From Pseudomonas hamedanensis (lineage in GTDB: Bacteria > Pseudomonadota > Gammaproteobacteria > Pseudomonadales > Pseudomonadaceae), in NCBI RefSeq assembly GCF_014268595.2, contig NZ_CP077091.1:3250001-3314000 (forward strand): a DNA stretch of 64,000 nt, in the 5' to 3' direction. Every line of letters starts with the position of its first letter. Position 1 is the stretch's first letter. The notes below the pieces were generated by a model, which searched no databases, was not told the origin of the DNA, and saw only the letters and a program-made list of their open reading frames with translations. Made by a program: the position numbers and the translations under genes. Below, piece by piece: positions 42,532 through 50,517 of this stretch.

Positions 42532-43718
42532 ACCAGAACCTGAGCCAGACCTTCCTCGCCATCACCCGCAACAGCACCGATCTGGAGTGGCTGCAAAGTG
42601 CCCTCGCGCCGCTGGGCCAAGTGGTCAGCGCCGGTGCCGGCAGCCTTGACGAACTGCTGGCGCTGGTCGATGTGACGTTCGCCCATTTGGTCTTCGTCGG
42701 TCTCGACCGCGAGCATATCGTGGCCCAGAGCGCGCTGATCGAAGGTGCGCTGGAAGCCAAGCCGATGCTGGCGATCGTCGCACTGGGCGACGGCATGGAC
42801 AATCAGCTTGTGCTGAACGCGATGCGCGCCGGCGCGCGGGATTTTGTCGCCTATGGCTCACGCTCCAGTGAGGTCGCCGGGCTGGTGCGGCGTTTGAGCA
42901 AAAGGTTGCCGGCGGTCGCGCCGAACGCGCAATTGGGTGGCCTCACCGTCCTGTACGGAGTGCAGAGCAGCTCGGACGGCGCCTTGCTCGCCAATCACAT
43001 GGCGATGGTGGTGCAGCAAAGCGGCCAGCAAACGCTGCTGCTCGATCTCGGCCTGCCCCGCGGCGACAGTCTCGCGCTGCTGGGCCTGGAAAGTTCGTTT
43101 CACTTCGGCGATGCCTTGCGCCACTTGCGCCGCCTCGACGCCACGCTGATCGACAGCGCTTTTACCAGCGCCGACAACGGCCTGCGCATCCTCGCCTACG
43201 CGAGCACCGACGAGCCGCTGGAGACCACCAGTGCCGCCGAGCTGTACATGCTGCTCAGCGCCCTGCGCCAGCACTTTCAGCACATCGTGGTGAACCTCAC
43301 CGGGCAAGCGGACAGCGAAGCGTTGCGCACCTTCGTCAGCCACTGCGACAAGCTGCTGTGGTACACCGATCAGAACGTACTCAACTGCCGGCGCAATCTG
43401 GCGGTGCTCAACCTGTGGCGCGAAAAAGGCATGAAGCTTGAGCACGGGCGACTGCTGATCGACCGCTATCTGAGCCACGTCGCCCCCGATTCGGAAACCC
43501 TCGGCAAGACCTTTAATCTGGAAGTATTTGCGGTGCTGGCCTTCAATCCGGAAGTGCGCCTGAATGCAAAAAACCAGGGCGTGAGCCTGTTCGAACTGGC
43601 CCCACGGGAAAAGCTCACCCAGAGCCTGCGCACCCTCGGCGAACGCCTGGCCAAACGCTCGGAAGGCCTGAGCAAACCGAAGGTGACCTGGTTCGATCGT
43701 CTGCGAGGCAACTCATGA
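42528..43718 (+). CDS. tadZ: Tad localisation ATPase-like protein TadZ/CpaE
   Basis: 396 residues: an N-terminal atypical receiver domain (about 1-130) and a ParA/MinD-like domain. The deviant Walker A position reads GVQSSSDGALLANHM instead of KGGVGKTT, so the invariant lysines are missing; the A'-like LLLDLGLPRGD and hydrophobic Walker B HIVVNLTG remain. TadZ proteins localise the pilus machine to a cell pole. Overlaps rcpA and tadA by ATGA. Confidence 0.88.
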   Translation: MNQNLSQTFLAITRNSTDLEWLQSALAPLGQVVSAGAGSLDELLALVDVTFAHLVFVGLDREHIVAQSALIEGALEAKPMLAIVALGDGMDNQLVLNAMRAGARDFVAYGSRSSEVAGLVRRLSKRLPAVAPNAQLGGLTVLYGVQSSSDGALLANHMAMVVQQSGQQTLLLDLGLPRGDSLALLGLESSFHFGDALRHLRRLDATLIDSAFTSADNGLRILAYASTDEPLETTSAAELYMLLSALRQHFQHIVVNLTGQADSEALRTFVSHCDKLLWYTDQNVLNCRRNLAVLNLWREKGMKLEHGRLLIDRYLSHVAPDSETLGKTFNLEVFAVLAFNPEVRLNAKNQGVSLFELAPREKLTQSLRTLGERLAKRSEGLSKPKVTWFDRLRGNS

Positions 43719-44983
43719 GCGCAGAAAAACTGTTTGGCTCGACGCCACGCGGTGCGATCGGCAACACCGATCACGAGGGCCTGAAGCTGGTCCTCCATCG
43801 CTACATCATCGACGCCATCGAAGAGTCGGGAAAAAACCTGCTGGAAGGCGCGCGCCCGCAACTGGCGCACTTCGTCACCGACAAGGTCGCCGAATACATC
43901 GCCCGCCTCCACCTGGCGATCTCCCGCTACGAAATGGAGCGACTGGGCGAGGAAATCGTCGACGAACTCACCGGTTTCGGCCCGCTGGAAGTGTTGCTGC
44001 GCGACCCGTCGGTGACGGAAATTCTGGTCAACGGTCCGCACCGGGTGTTCATCGAGCGCGACGGCGTACTGCACCAGAGCGACCTGCGCTTTATCGATGC
44101 GCACCACGTCGAGCGGGTCATGCAGCGCATCCTCGCGCCGCTGGGACGGCGCCTCGATGAATCTTCGCCGATGGTCGACGCGCGCCTGCCCGACGGTAGC
44201 CGGGTCAACGCGATCATCCCGCCGATTGCCCTGGACGGCCCGTGCCTGTCGATTCGCAAGTTTCGCAAGGACATGCTCAAAAGCACCGACCTGATGGCCA
44301 TGCAGACGATCGATCTGGCGATCTTTGAGTTTCTGCAGGACGCTGTTGGCAAGCGCTGCAACATTTTAATCAGCGGCGGCACCGGCACCGGCAAGACCAC
44401 GTTGCTGAATATCCTCAGCCAGTTGATCAATCCTCACGAGCGTCTGGTCACCATCGAAGACGTCGCCGAACTGCAACTGGGCCACCCTCACGTCGTGCGC
44501 CTGGAAACCCGTCCGCCGAACGCCGAAGGCCACGGCGAAGTGAAGGCCAGCGACCTGATCCGCAACGCCCTGCGCATGCGTCCCGACCGGATCATCCTCG
44601 GTGAAATCCGCGGCGTCGAAGTCGTCGACGTGCTCACGGCCATGAACACCGGCCATGACGGCTCGATGAGCACCGTGCACGCCAACAATGCCCAGGATGC
44701 CTTGCTGCGCCTGGAGACGCTGGTGGGCCTGACCGGACGCTCGATCGCCGAACGCACCCTGCGCCAGATGATCTGCGCCGCCCTCGATGTGATCATCCAG
44801 TTGACGCGCATGCCCGACGGCCGCCGCTGCGTCAGCGAAGTGGTGGAAGTGGTCGGCATCCGCGAAGACGTCTACGTCACCAATACCCTGTTCCGCCTCG
44901 ACCGCCGCACGGGTTTCGGCTTCCTGCGCGAAGCGGTCAATCCGGCCGGCGCCAAGTTGCGCCAAGACACCCACCTGGGCTGA
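43715..44983 (+). CDS. tadA: Tad pilus assembly ATPase TadA/CpaF
   Basis: 422 residues, GSPII_E/VirB11-type secretion ATPase. Walker A GGTGTGKTT (residues 221-229), Asp box and Walker B (RMRPDRIILGEIRG), His box (GHDGSMSTVHANN). The N-terminal domain contains FGPLEVLLRDPSVTEILVNGP, typical of CpaF. It powers Flp extension at the inner membrane. Followed after 17 bp by tadB. Confidence 0.95.
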   Translation: MSAEKLFGSTPRGAIGNTDHEGLKLVLHRYIIDAIEESGKNLLEGARPQLAHFVTDKVAEYIARLHLAISRYEMERLGEEIVDELTGFGPLEVLLRDPSVTEILVNGPHRVFIERDGVLHQSDLRFIDAHHVERVMQRILAPLGRRLDESSPMVDARLPDGSRVNAIIPPIALDGPCLSIRKFRKDMLKSTDLMAMQTIDLAIFEFLQDAVGKRCNILISGGTGTGKTTLLNILSQLINPHERLVTIEDVAELQLGHPHVVRLETRPPNAEGHGEVKASDLIRNALRMRPDRIILGEIRGVEVVDVLTAMNTGHDGSMSTVHANNAQDALLRLETLVGLTGRSIAERTLRQMICAALDVIIQLTRMPDGRRCVSEVVEVVGIREDVYVTNTLFRLDRRTGFGFLREAVNPAGAKLRQDTHLG

Positions 44984-45000
44984 CGGCAAGGAGCTCGCAG

Positions 45001-45885
45001 ATGCTGGGACCGCTTGTACTGATCGCCCTTTGCCTGGTCTTGCTCGGGCTGTCGATCCATCTCTTTGTGCAGGGTCTGCGCAAGACGGCGACGGAAAAAG
45101 TCCTCAGCCGACTGGCCGCCGGTCAACCGCAACTGACCGCCGAACAGCCGAAGCGGGTCGGCCTTGAACGGATGTTTTTGCGCGCCGGCCTTGGGCGCCC
45201 GAGCGAGCGTTTGGGTGTGTGGCTGAGCCTGTGGGCCTTGGCGATGGGCCTGGGGTCTTTAACCGCCAGTTGGGCCGGGCTGCTGATCATGCTCATCGCC
45301 CCGCCAGTGGCCTTGCGGGTGTACATCGCCATCCGCTATCAGCGCCGGATCAAACGCATGATCGAGCAACTGCCGCAATTGCTCGACCACACCGTGCGCA
45401 GTCTCAAGTCCGGGCGCACCCTCAGTGACGCGGTGCTGGGCGCCATCGAAGCCAGCGAGGACCCGCTGAAAACCGCCATGGGCCGGGTGCAGCGCAACGT
45501 GCAACTGGGCGTCAACCTGCCGGATGCGATCAGTGACTTTGCCGAACTCTACGAGCAGGACGAACTGCGCATGTTCGCCCTGGGCCTGAAGGTCAACCAC
45601 CGCTACGGCGGCAACGCCAGCGAGCTGTTGGAGAACCTGATCAAACTGATCCGCGAACGCGACCAGGGCGCACGCCAACTGCGCGCCCTGACCGGCGAAA
45701 CACGCATGACCGCCTGGGTGCTGGGTTCGCTGCCGTTGATCCTGGTCAGCTATTTCATGCTGACCAACCCCGGCTACATGCTGGGCATGTGGAACGACTC
45801 CGGCGGCCAGACCATGCTGCTCACTGCCGCGAGCTTGCAGGTGTTCGGCAGTCTGGCGCTGTGGCGCATGTTGCGGAGCGTCTGA
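45001..45885 (+). CDS. tadB: Tad inner-membrane platform protein TadB
   Basis: 294 residues: an N-terminal membrane segment, two central segments, a GSPF/TadB cytoplasmic domain (LDHTVRSLKSGRTLSDAV, then FALGLKVNHRYGGNASELLENL) and two C-terminal segments. It pairs with TadC as platform for the TadA ATPase. AAGGAG ribosome site. tadC starts 1 bp after the stop. Confidence 0.93.
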   Translation: MLGPLVLIALCLVLLGLSIHLFVQGLRKTATEKVLSRLAAGQPQLTAEQPKRVGLERMFLRAGLGRPSERLGVWLSLWALAMGLGSLTASWAGLLIMLIAPPVALRVYIAIRYQRRIKRMIEQLPQLLDHTVRSLKSGRTLSDAVLGAIEASEDPLKTAMGRVQRNVQLGVNLPDAISDFAELYEQDELRMFALGLKVNHRYGGNASELLENLIKLIRERDQGARQLRALTGETRMTAWVLGSLPLILVSYFMLTNPGYMLGMWNDSGGQTMLLTAASLQVFGSLALWRMLRSV

Positions 45886-45886
45886 G

Positions 45887-46771
45887 ATGGTCTGGCTCGC
45901 CGCCCTCCTGCTGCTGCTCGGTGCCCTGCTGCTGGCGGGCAATCACTGGCTGACCGAACGCCGCCGCGCCCGTCAGATCAGCCTGCGCCTGCAAGGGCAA
46001 TTGGTGCGCGAAAACCGCTTCGGCCACTGGCTGCGGGCACTGGGCAACAGCCGCTTCGGCCAGCGTTCGGTGAGCATCGACAGCGAAACCCAGGCCCTGC
46101 TCAGCCGCCTCGGCTGGCGGCGCGCCAACGAGCGCGCACTGTTCGCCGCCTGCCAGATCGGCACGCCATTACTGGCCCTGGGACTGGCGGTCTTTCTGCA
46201 AGAAGTGTTTTTCCCCCAGGCGACCCACCGCTGGCTGGCGCCGATGTTCGCCGCCGGGGGCGGCTATCTGCTGCCCAAACGCATACTCGCCTATGCCGCC
46301 GCACGCCGGCAGAAAACCATCGCGGTGGAAATTTCCACGTTTATTCCGCTGCTGCGCATCCTTTTCGAATCCGGCATGGCCGTCGAACAAGCCCTGCGCG
46401 TCCTCAGCACCGAGGGACACAAACTGCTGCCGGAACTGACCCGCGAGCTGCGCCTGCTGCTGACCCGGGTCGACTCGGGCCTGGAACTGGGGCAGGAACT
46501 GCACAAGACCGCGGTGATGCTCGCCGTCGACGAATTCACCGACACCTGCGTCATCCTCCACCAGTTGATCCACCAAGGCGGCGGTGCGATGAAATCGTTG
46601 CTGGCGCTCAAGCAACTGCTGGACGACCGACGCCTGACTCGCTTGCAGGAATACATCTCGAAAATGTCGGCGAAGATGTCGGTAGTGATGATGCTGTTTC
46701 TGTTTCCAGCCCTGCTGATCGTACTGGCCGGCCCGGGCTTCACCGCAATCACCCGGGCGTTTGCAAACTGA
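45887..46771 (+). CDS. tadC: Tad inner-membrane platform protein TadC
   Basis: 294 residues with the same topology as TadB; conserved segment IPLLRILFESGMAVEQALRVL and LQEYISKMSAKMSVVMMLFLFPALLIVLAGPGF at the C-terminus. Partner of TadB in the pilus platform. Tightly coupled (1-bp gap). Confidence 0.92.
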   Translation: MVWLAALLLLLGALLLAGNHWLTERRRARQISLRLQGQLVRENRFGHWLRALGNSRFGQRSVSIDSETQALLSRLGWRRANERALFAACQIGTPLLALGLAVFLQEVFFPQATHRWLAPMFAAGGGYLLPKRILAYAAARRQKTIAVEISTFIPLLRILFESGMAVEQALRVLSTEGHKLLPELTRELRLLLTRVDSGLELGQELHKTAVMLAVDEFTDTCVILHQLIHQGGGAMKSLLALKQLLDDRRLTRLQEYISKMSAKMSVVMMLFLFPALLIVLAGPGFTAITRAFAN

Positions 46772-46794
46772 CGCTGGCTCATGGAGAGCGCTTG

Positions 46795-47517
46795 ATGAAA
46801 TTACTGATAATCGTCGCAAGCCTGTTGCTGCTCGGCGGCTGCGCCACCGACGGCCAAGCACCGTGGACCTCGCTGCTGTCGCCGGCCAGTTGCAGCAAAC
46901 TGACCTCGGAGCAAGAACTGGCCCTGAACCTGGCGGACGATCTGGCCAACGACGGCAAACTCCACGCCAGCCTCGCGAACCTGCAAAGCCTGCCAGACAA
47001 CCTCAGCGAAGTACGCCTGCGCAAAGCCAAGGTCTATCGCCTGCTCGGCCGCAACGAAGCCGAGCCGCTCTACCGCAGCCTGCTCGGCGGCTGCCTGACC
47101 GCTCAGGCCGAACACGGCCTGGGCCAACTCTACGCCGCCCGCGGCGACAACGGCCAGGCCCAGGCCCACCTGCAACGCGCGGTACGCCTGGCCCCGACCG
47201 ACGAAAAAATCCGCAACGACTTGGGCGTGGTCTACCTCAATCAACTGCGCCTCAATGAGGCCCGATTCGAATTCCTCACCGCCATTGAACTCACCCAGCA
47301 CAACCAGTTGGCGACACTGAACATGGTCACCTTGCTGCTGTACCAGAACAACTGGCAGCAAGCCGCCGAAATCGTCAGCCGCTCGAAACTGACCCCCGAA
47401 CAATTCACCGAAGCCCGGCAACGCGCAGAAAAACTGAAAACCCCAATCAACGCCAAAGCAGCGCCCGGCGATCAAGTCGCAGCTGTCATCGACCCGCTGC
47501 CGCCGTCGGTCAAATAA
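46795..47517 (+). CDS. tadD: Tad pilotin-like TPR lipoprotein TadD
   Basis: 240 residues. A lipoprotein signal (LLIIVASLLLLGGCAT, lipobox LGGC) precedes TPR repeats (about residues 95-200: AEHGLGQLYAARGDNGQAQAHLQRA, then NDLGVVYLNQLRLNEARFEF). TadD-type lipoproteins help the secretin reach the outer membrane. ATG 46795 has GGAGAG upstream; the TTG one codon before is rejected. Confidence 0.9.
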   Translation: MKLLIIVASLLLLGGCATDGQAPWTSLLSPASCSKLTSEQELALNLADDLANDGKLHASLANLQSLPDNLSEVRLRKAKVYRLLGRNEAEPLYRSLLGGCLTAQAEHGLGQLYAARGDNGQAQAHLQRAVRLAPTDEKIRNDLGVVYLNQLRLNEARFEFLTAIELTQHNQLATLNMVTLLLYQNNWQQAAEIVSRSKLTPEQFTEARQRAEKLKTPINAKAAPGDQVAAVIDPLPPSVK

Positions 47518-47527
47518 GGAGCCCGCC

Positions 47528-47800
47528 ATGAACACCCTCAAAGGCCTGTGCTACCTCACCCTGCTCACCCTGCCCCTGAACACCCACGCCATCGACGCCG
47601 GCCCGGCCTCGGCGCAACAACAGGAAACCGAAGGCTGGCTCCTCCTGCAAAGCCGCAACAAAGCCGCCTCCGCCAACCCCCAAAGCGCCACCGCCACCGA
47701 ACGCGAACTGGCGATGCAGCGCTGGCTGAAGAAATACCAATACGAAATTCCGGATTTTTATGATCCGGATGCGGGGGGGAAGATCGAGAGCAAGAATTAG
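47528..47800 (+). CDS. DUF3613 family secreted protein of the tad operon
   Basis: 90 residues: a signal peptide (LCYLTLLTLPLNTHA, cut before IDAG) and a short domain with TEGWLLLQSRNKAAS and ELAMQRWLKKYQYEIPDFYD, matching the DUF3613 family found at the end of pseudomonad tad operons (position of P. aeruginosa PA4298). Role unknown, presumably periplasmic pilus assembly. Ribosome site AAGGAG. Confidence 0.85.
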   Translation: MNTLKGLCYLTLLTLPLNTHAIDAGPASAQQQETEGWLLLQSRNKAASANPQSATATERELAMQRWLKKYQYEIPDFYDPDAGGKIESKN

Positions 47801-48270
47801 TTTTTTGGTGCCTTTGGGCAGCCTTCGCGAGCAGGCTCGCTCCCACAATGGGAAATTGTGGTGGGTCAGGACGATATGGGGCGGCTGGCAGGCCAGCTCC
47901 CATAGTTGGGATTGGGTGAATCAGATGGAGATGAGGCGACTGGTCGGATGCCTTCGCGAGCAGGCTCGCTCCCACAGTGGGATTGTGGTGGGTCAGGAGG
48001 AAATGGGGCGGCTGGCAGGTCGCCTTCGCTGGCAAGCCAGCTCCCACAATTGGGATTGGGTGAATCTGATTGAGATGAGGCGGCTGGTCGGACGCTTTCG
48101 CGAGCAGGCTCACTCCTACAATTGAATCGCGTGGAGTCTGATGAATATGGGTCGGCTGGCAGGCCGCCTTCGCTGGCAAGCCAGCTCCCACAGAAAAGCA
48201 AAGCAAACCGCGTTGGCTTCTAACCACTCAGCACAATGAGCGTTAGCTCGAGTACCGCTTTTGCTTCTCA
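47801..48270. repeat. Tandem 72-bp-period array of alternating hairpins
   Basis: Units start at 47822, about 47889 (15 bp shorter), 47951, 48023, 48095 and 48167; the last four are exactly 72 bp apart. The hairpin core alternates between GCGAGCAGGCTCGC (or GCTCAC) and GCTGGCAAGCCAGC, each ending CTCCCACA or CTCCTACA. A CACAATGAGCGTTAGCTCGA element lies after it (48230-48255) and again in the following long repeat. No gene in this 470-bp stretch. Confidence 0.85.
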
Positions 48271-48630
48271 CCACTCAACACAATGAGCGTTAGCTCGAGT
48301 AAAGCTCTTGATCTTGATACACGGCGCCCGTCGGAAGGCTGAGCGGAGGGATTGATCCGGGCGTGGGAGCGCAGCGACCGTTTGGCGCAGCCAAACACAG
48401 CGAGAGAAGGTGCAGCGAAGCAAACCGGAGACGCTGCGCCCGGATCGATCCCGCAGCGAAGGCACCCCGAGCCACAGCGAGGGGCCGCACGTCAGGGCAA
48501 AAGGCCTTTGGTTACTTTGGGCCCCCAAAGTCACCCGCCGTCAGGGCGGAACCCTAAGCAGCCATTACCGCAGCAACGGATATGCCCCCCCAAACCACCC
48601 AAAACCTGGTCGGCCCAAAGGCCGCCAAGT
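48271..48630. repeat. Long dispersed repeat, copy 2
   Basis: About 360 bp, near-identical to 38632-38992 and in the same orientation. It ends with GGCCCAAAGGCCGCC against the stop codon of pprB. It may supply the pprB 3' end structure. Frames inside it are translations of repeat DNA, not genes. Confidence 0.85.
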
Positions 48631-49406
48631 CAATGCGCCGTCACCCGAACCTGACGCACAGAAGCAGCACCGGGCGACAGGGCCAGCGCCAACTGCGTCC
48701 GATTATGCATATGCGTCAACCGCAACACCTGCGACACATACAACTTCACCGTATTCTCGGTAATCCCCAACTCACAGGCAATCTGATAATTGGTCTGCCC
48801 CTTGCCCACCAGCCGCGCAACATCAAGCTGACGCGGCGACAACTGATCGAAGATCGCCGGCATCTGCGCCGCGTCCCCGCCGAGCATGTCACTGACCACC
48901 GCCGCCGGCTGACGACGCACCTTGTCCAAATCCTGATAAAGGTCATCAATCGACTCGGACAAGAACTGCAACTTCTGATTCAAATGCCCCAGGTGCAGAT
49001 TTTTTTGTCGCTCCTGCAGCGCCAGCTCCTGGCGCTTGACCCCTTCAAGCAGCTCATCCAGATCCACCGGCTTCTGGTAGTAATCGGCAATCCCGGCCCG
49101 CAACGCCTTGATCACATCCTGCTTGTCGGCTCGCCCGGTGAGCATGATCGCCTCGAACACCCGATGCTGGCCGGCCAGCTTTTGCAGCGCCTGGATCAAC
49201 TGAATGCCGTCCATGTCCGGCATATGCAGATCGCTGAGCACCAGCCCAATCTCCGTATCCTCGCTGAAACGCTCGATCGCCTGCTGACTGGAATGACACG
49301 GCACGCAACGGTAGCCACTGCTTTCAAGAAATTCACAGAGTTCTTCAACGATCAGCGATTGATCATCGACAACCAGAATTTTTACTGCAGAGATTAGCTT
49401 GTTCAC
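48630..49406 (-). CDS. pprB: LuxR-type response regulator PprB
   Basis: 258 residues from GTG 49406, chosen because GGGAG lies 6 nt upstream and the receiver starts at once (KILVVDDQ). The receiver has Asp59 in LVLSDLHMPDMDG and Lys in YYQKPVD; a linker coiled coil (about 125-160) leads to a LuxR helix-turn-helix (QLSPRQLDVARLVGKGQTNYQIACELGITENTVK). In P. aeruginosa PprB, phosphorylated through PprA, turns on flp/tad and other adhesion genes. The kinase gene is 1.1 kb away. Confidence 0.92.
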   Translation of the reverse strand: MNKLISAVKILVVDDQSLIVEELCEFLESSGYRCVPCHSSQQAIERFSEDTEIGLVLSDLHMPDMDGIQLIQALQKLAGQHRVFEAIMLTGRADKQDVIKALRAGIADYYQKPVDLDELLEGVKRQELALQERQKNLHLGHLNQKLQFLSESIDDLYQDLDKVRRQPAAVVSDMLGGDAAQMPAIFDQLSPRQLDVARLVGKGQTNYQIACELGITENTVKLYVSQVLRLTHMHNRTQLALALSPGAASVRQVRVTAH

Positions 49407-49524
49407 GAACCACTCCCTTGCTCGGGCCAAAGCTGACGGTTTCTGCACTTTGGCGGTGTAATCACCTCGTCTGAAGTTAGACGCACTTTCCGACTATGTA
49501 CATAGGACTAGTGGCAACTGGCGA

Positions 49525-49995
49525 TTAATGGATCCAGGGAAGTGAAAGCAGCACACCGACCAGCACAAAGGGTGCAAATGGCAGCTTTTTTGACGTATGC
49601 GGGGCCAGATGATGAAAACGCTGCCTAAGCCCTTGAGACATATGAAGCCAGACTCTTGGCGCCAGCAGCAGCCAGAGCAGACTCGCGACGCCAGCGCCGA
49701 TAAACGCGCCGAGAATGAACAGACCGTTCGTCGCAAGACCCAGGGCTGTCATTAATTTCACATCGCCGGCGCCCATGCGGCCCATGACGTAACCGGGCAG
49801 TGTCAGCGCCAGCGCAATCAGACAAGCCCAGCCGCCCTGCCCCGCGTCAGCGCCAAGCCAGGTGCTGCCGGTTGACAGTAGCCAGACCAGCGCGAAGGCA
49901 CCTGCGCCGGACGTCCAGGCATTGGAAATTTGCCGTTGCCGGGCGTCTTGCACAGCGCAAAATGTCAGCCAGATCAGGAGGAGGAAAATCTGCAT
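49525..49995 (-). CDS. fppA: Type IVb prepilin peptidase FppA/TadV
   Basis: 156 residues, the short A24A-only form without an N-methylase domain. The two catalytic aspartates are visible: Asp17 in VQDARQRQISN and Asp78 in the GAGD motif (MGAGDVKLMTALG). Four to five membrane segments. It cleaves Flp and TadE-type leaders at the inner membrane. Located between pprB and the TadE gene, as in P. aeruginosa. Confidence 0.93.
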   Translation of the reverse strand: MQIFLLLIWLTFCAVQDARQRQISNAWTSGAGAFALVWLLSTGSTWLGADAGQGGWACLIALALTLPGYVMGRMGAGDVKLMTALGLATNGLFILGAFIGAGVASLLWLLLAPRVWLHMSQGLRQRFHHLAPHTSKKLPFAPFVLVGVLLSLPWIH

Positions 49996-50070
49996 CCGCT
50001 AAAAACCGTCCGTGTTGGCTGAATGATTCTATGCTCAGACTACGCAGTGACTGTCAGGGTAGACGCACGG

Positions 50071-50517
50071 ATGAGAACCGGCTTTCGGAAGTCGCAAAAA
50101 GGTGCGGTGGCGATTGAATTCGCCTTGGTGTTCATCATTTTTTTCGCCGTGTTTTACGGTCTGGTCAGCTACAGCCTGCCTTTTGTAATGATGCAATCGT
50201 TTAACGAGGCCACCGCTGAAGCGGTGCGCCGCAGCGTCGCGGTGGATCCGACTACACCCAACTACTCGACGGTCGTAGTCAATACCGCCAATGCCGCCCT
50301 GACCCAGCGATTGCAATGGCTGCCAACCGCGCTGAATCTGGTGATCGGGGTCGACACCAGCGCGGTCTATGACGCCGCCACCGGCACCTTGACGGTCACG
50401 GTGAATTACCCGGTCAGCAAACTCAATCAGGTCATGCCCTTTCTGGTGCTGCCAGGGATCGGCACCGTGCCCAACCTGCCCAGTCACCTGACTGCCGCAT
50501 CGAGCCTGCAATTTTGA
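50071..50517 (+). CDS. TadE-like pseudopilin
   Basis: 148 residues from ATG 50071 (an in-frame ATG at 50023 is possible). The leader MRTGFRKSQKG is followed by the pseudopilin motif AVAIEFALV and a hydrophobic segment, then a periplasmic domain. TadE-type minor pilins are cut by FppA and help pilus assembly. Position matches P. aeruginosa PA4294. The stop overlaps the pprA TTG start. Confidence 0.85.
   Translation: MRTGFRKSQKGAVAIEFALVFIIFFAVFYGLVSYSLPFVMMQSFNEATAEAVRRSVAVDPTTPNYSTVVVNTANAALTQRLQWLPTALNLVIGVDTSAVYDAATGTLTVTVNYPVSKLNQVMPFLVLPGIGTVPNLPSHLTAASSLQF

Noticed and set aside
47801..48270. Regularly spaced repeats resembling a CRISPR array
   Set aside because: The 72-bp period, palindromic alternating cores and related linkers fit tandem REP units; there are no unique spacers and no cas genes.
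48268..48763. Several open frames in the long repeat copy 2 (and the same in copy 1)
   Set aside because: They are translations of dispersed repeat DNA in all frames, without ribosome sites or any recognisable domain.
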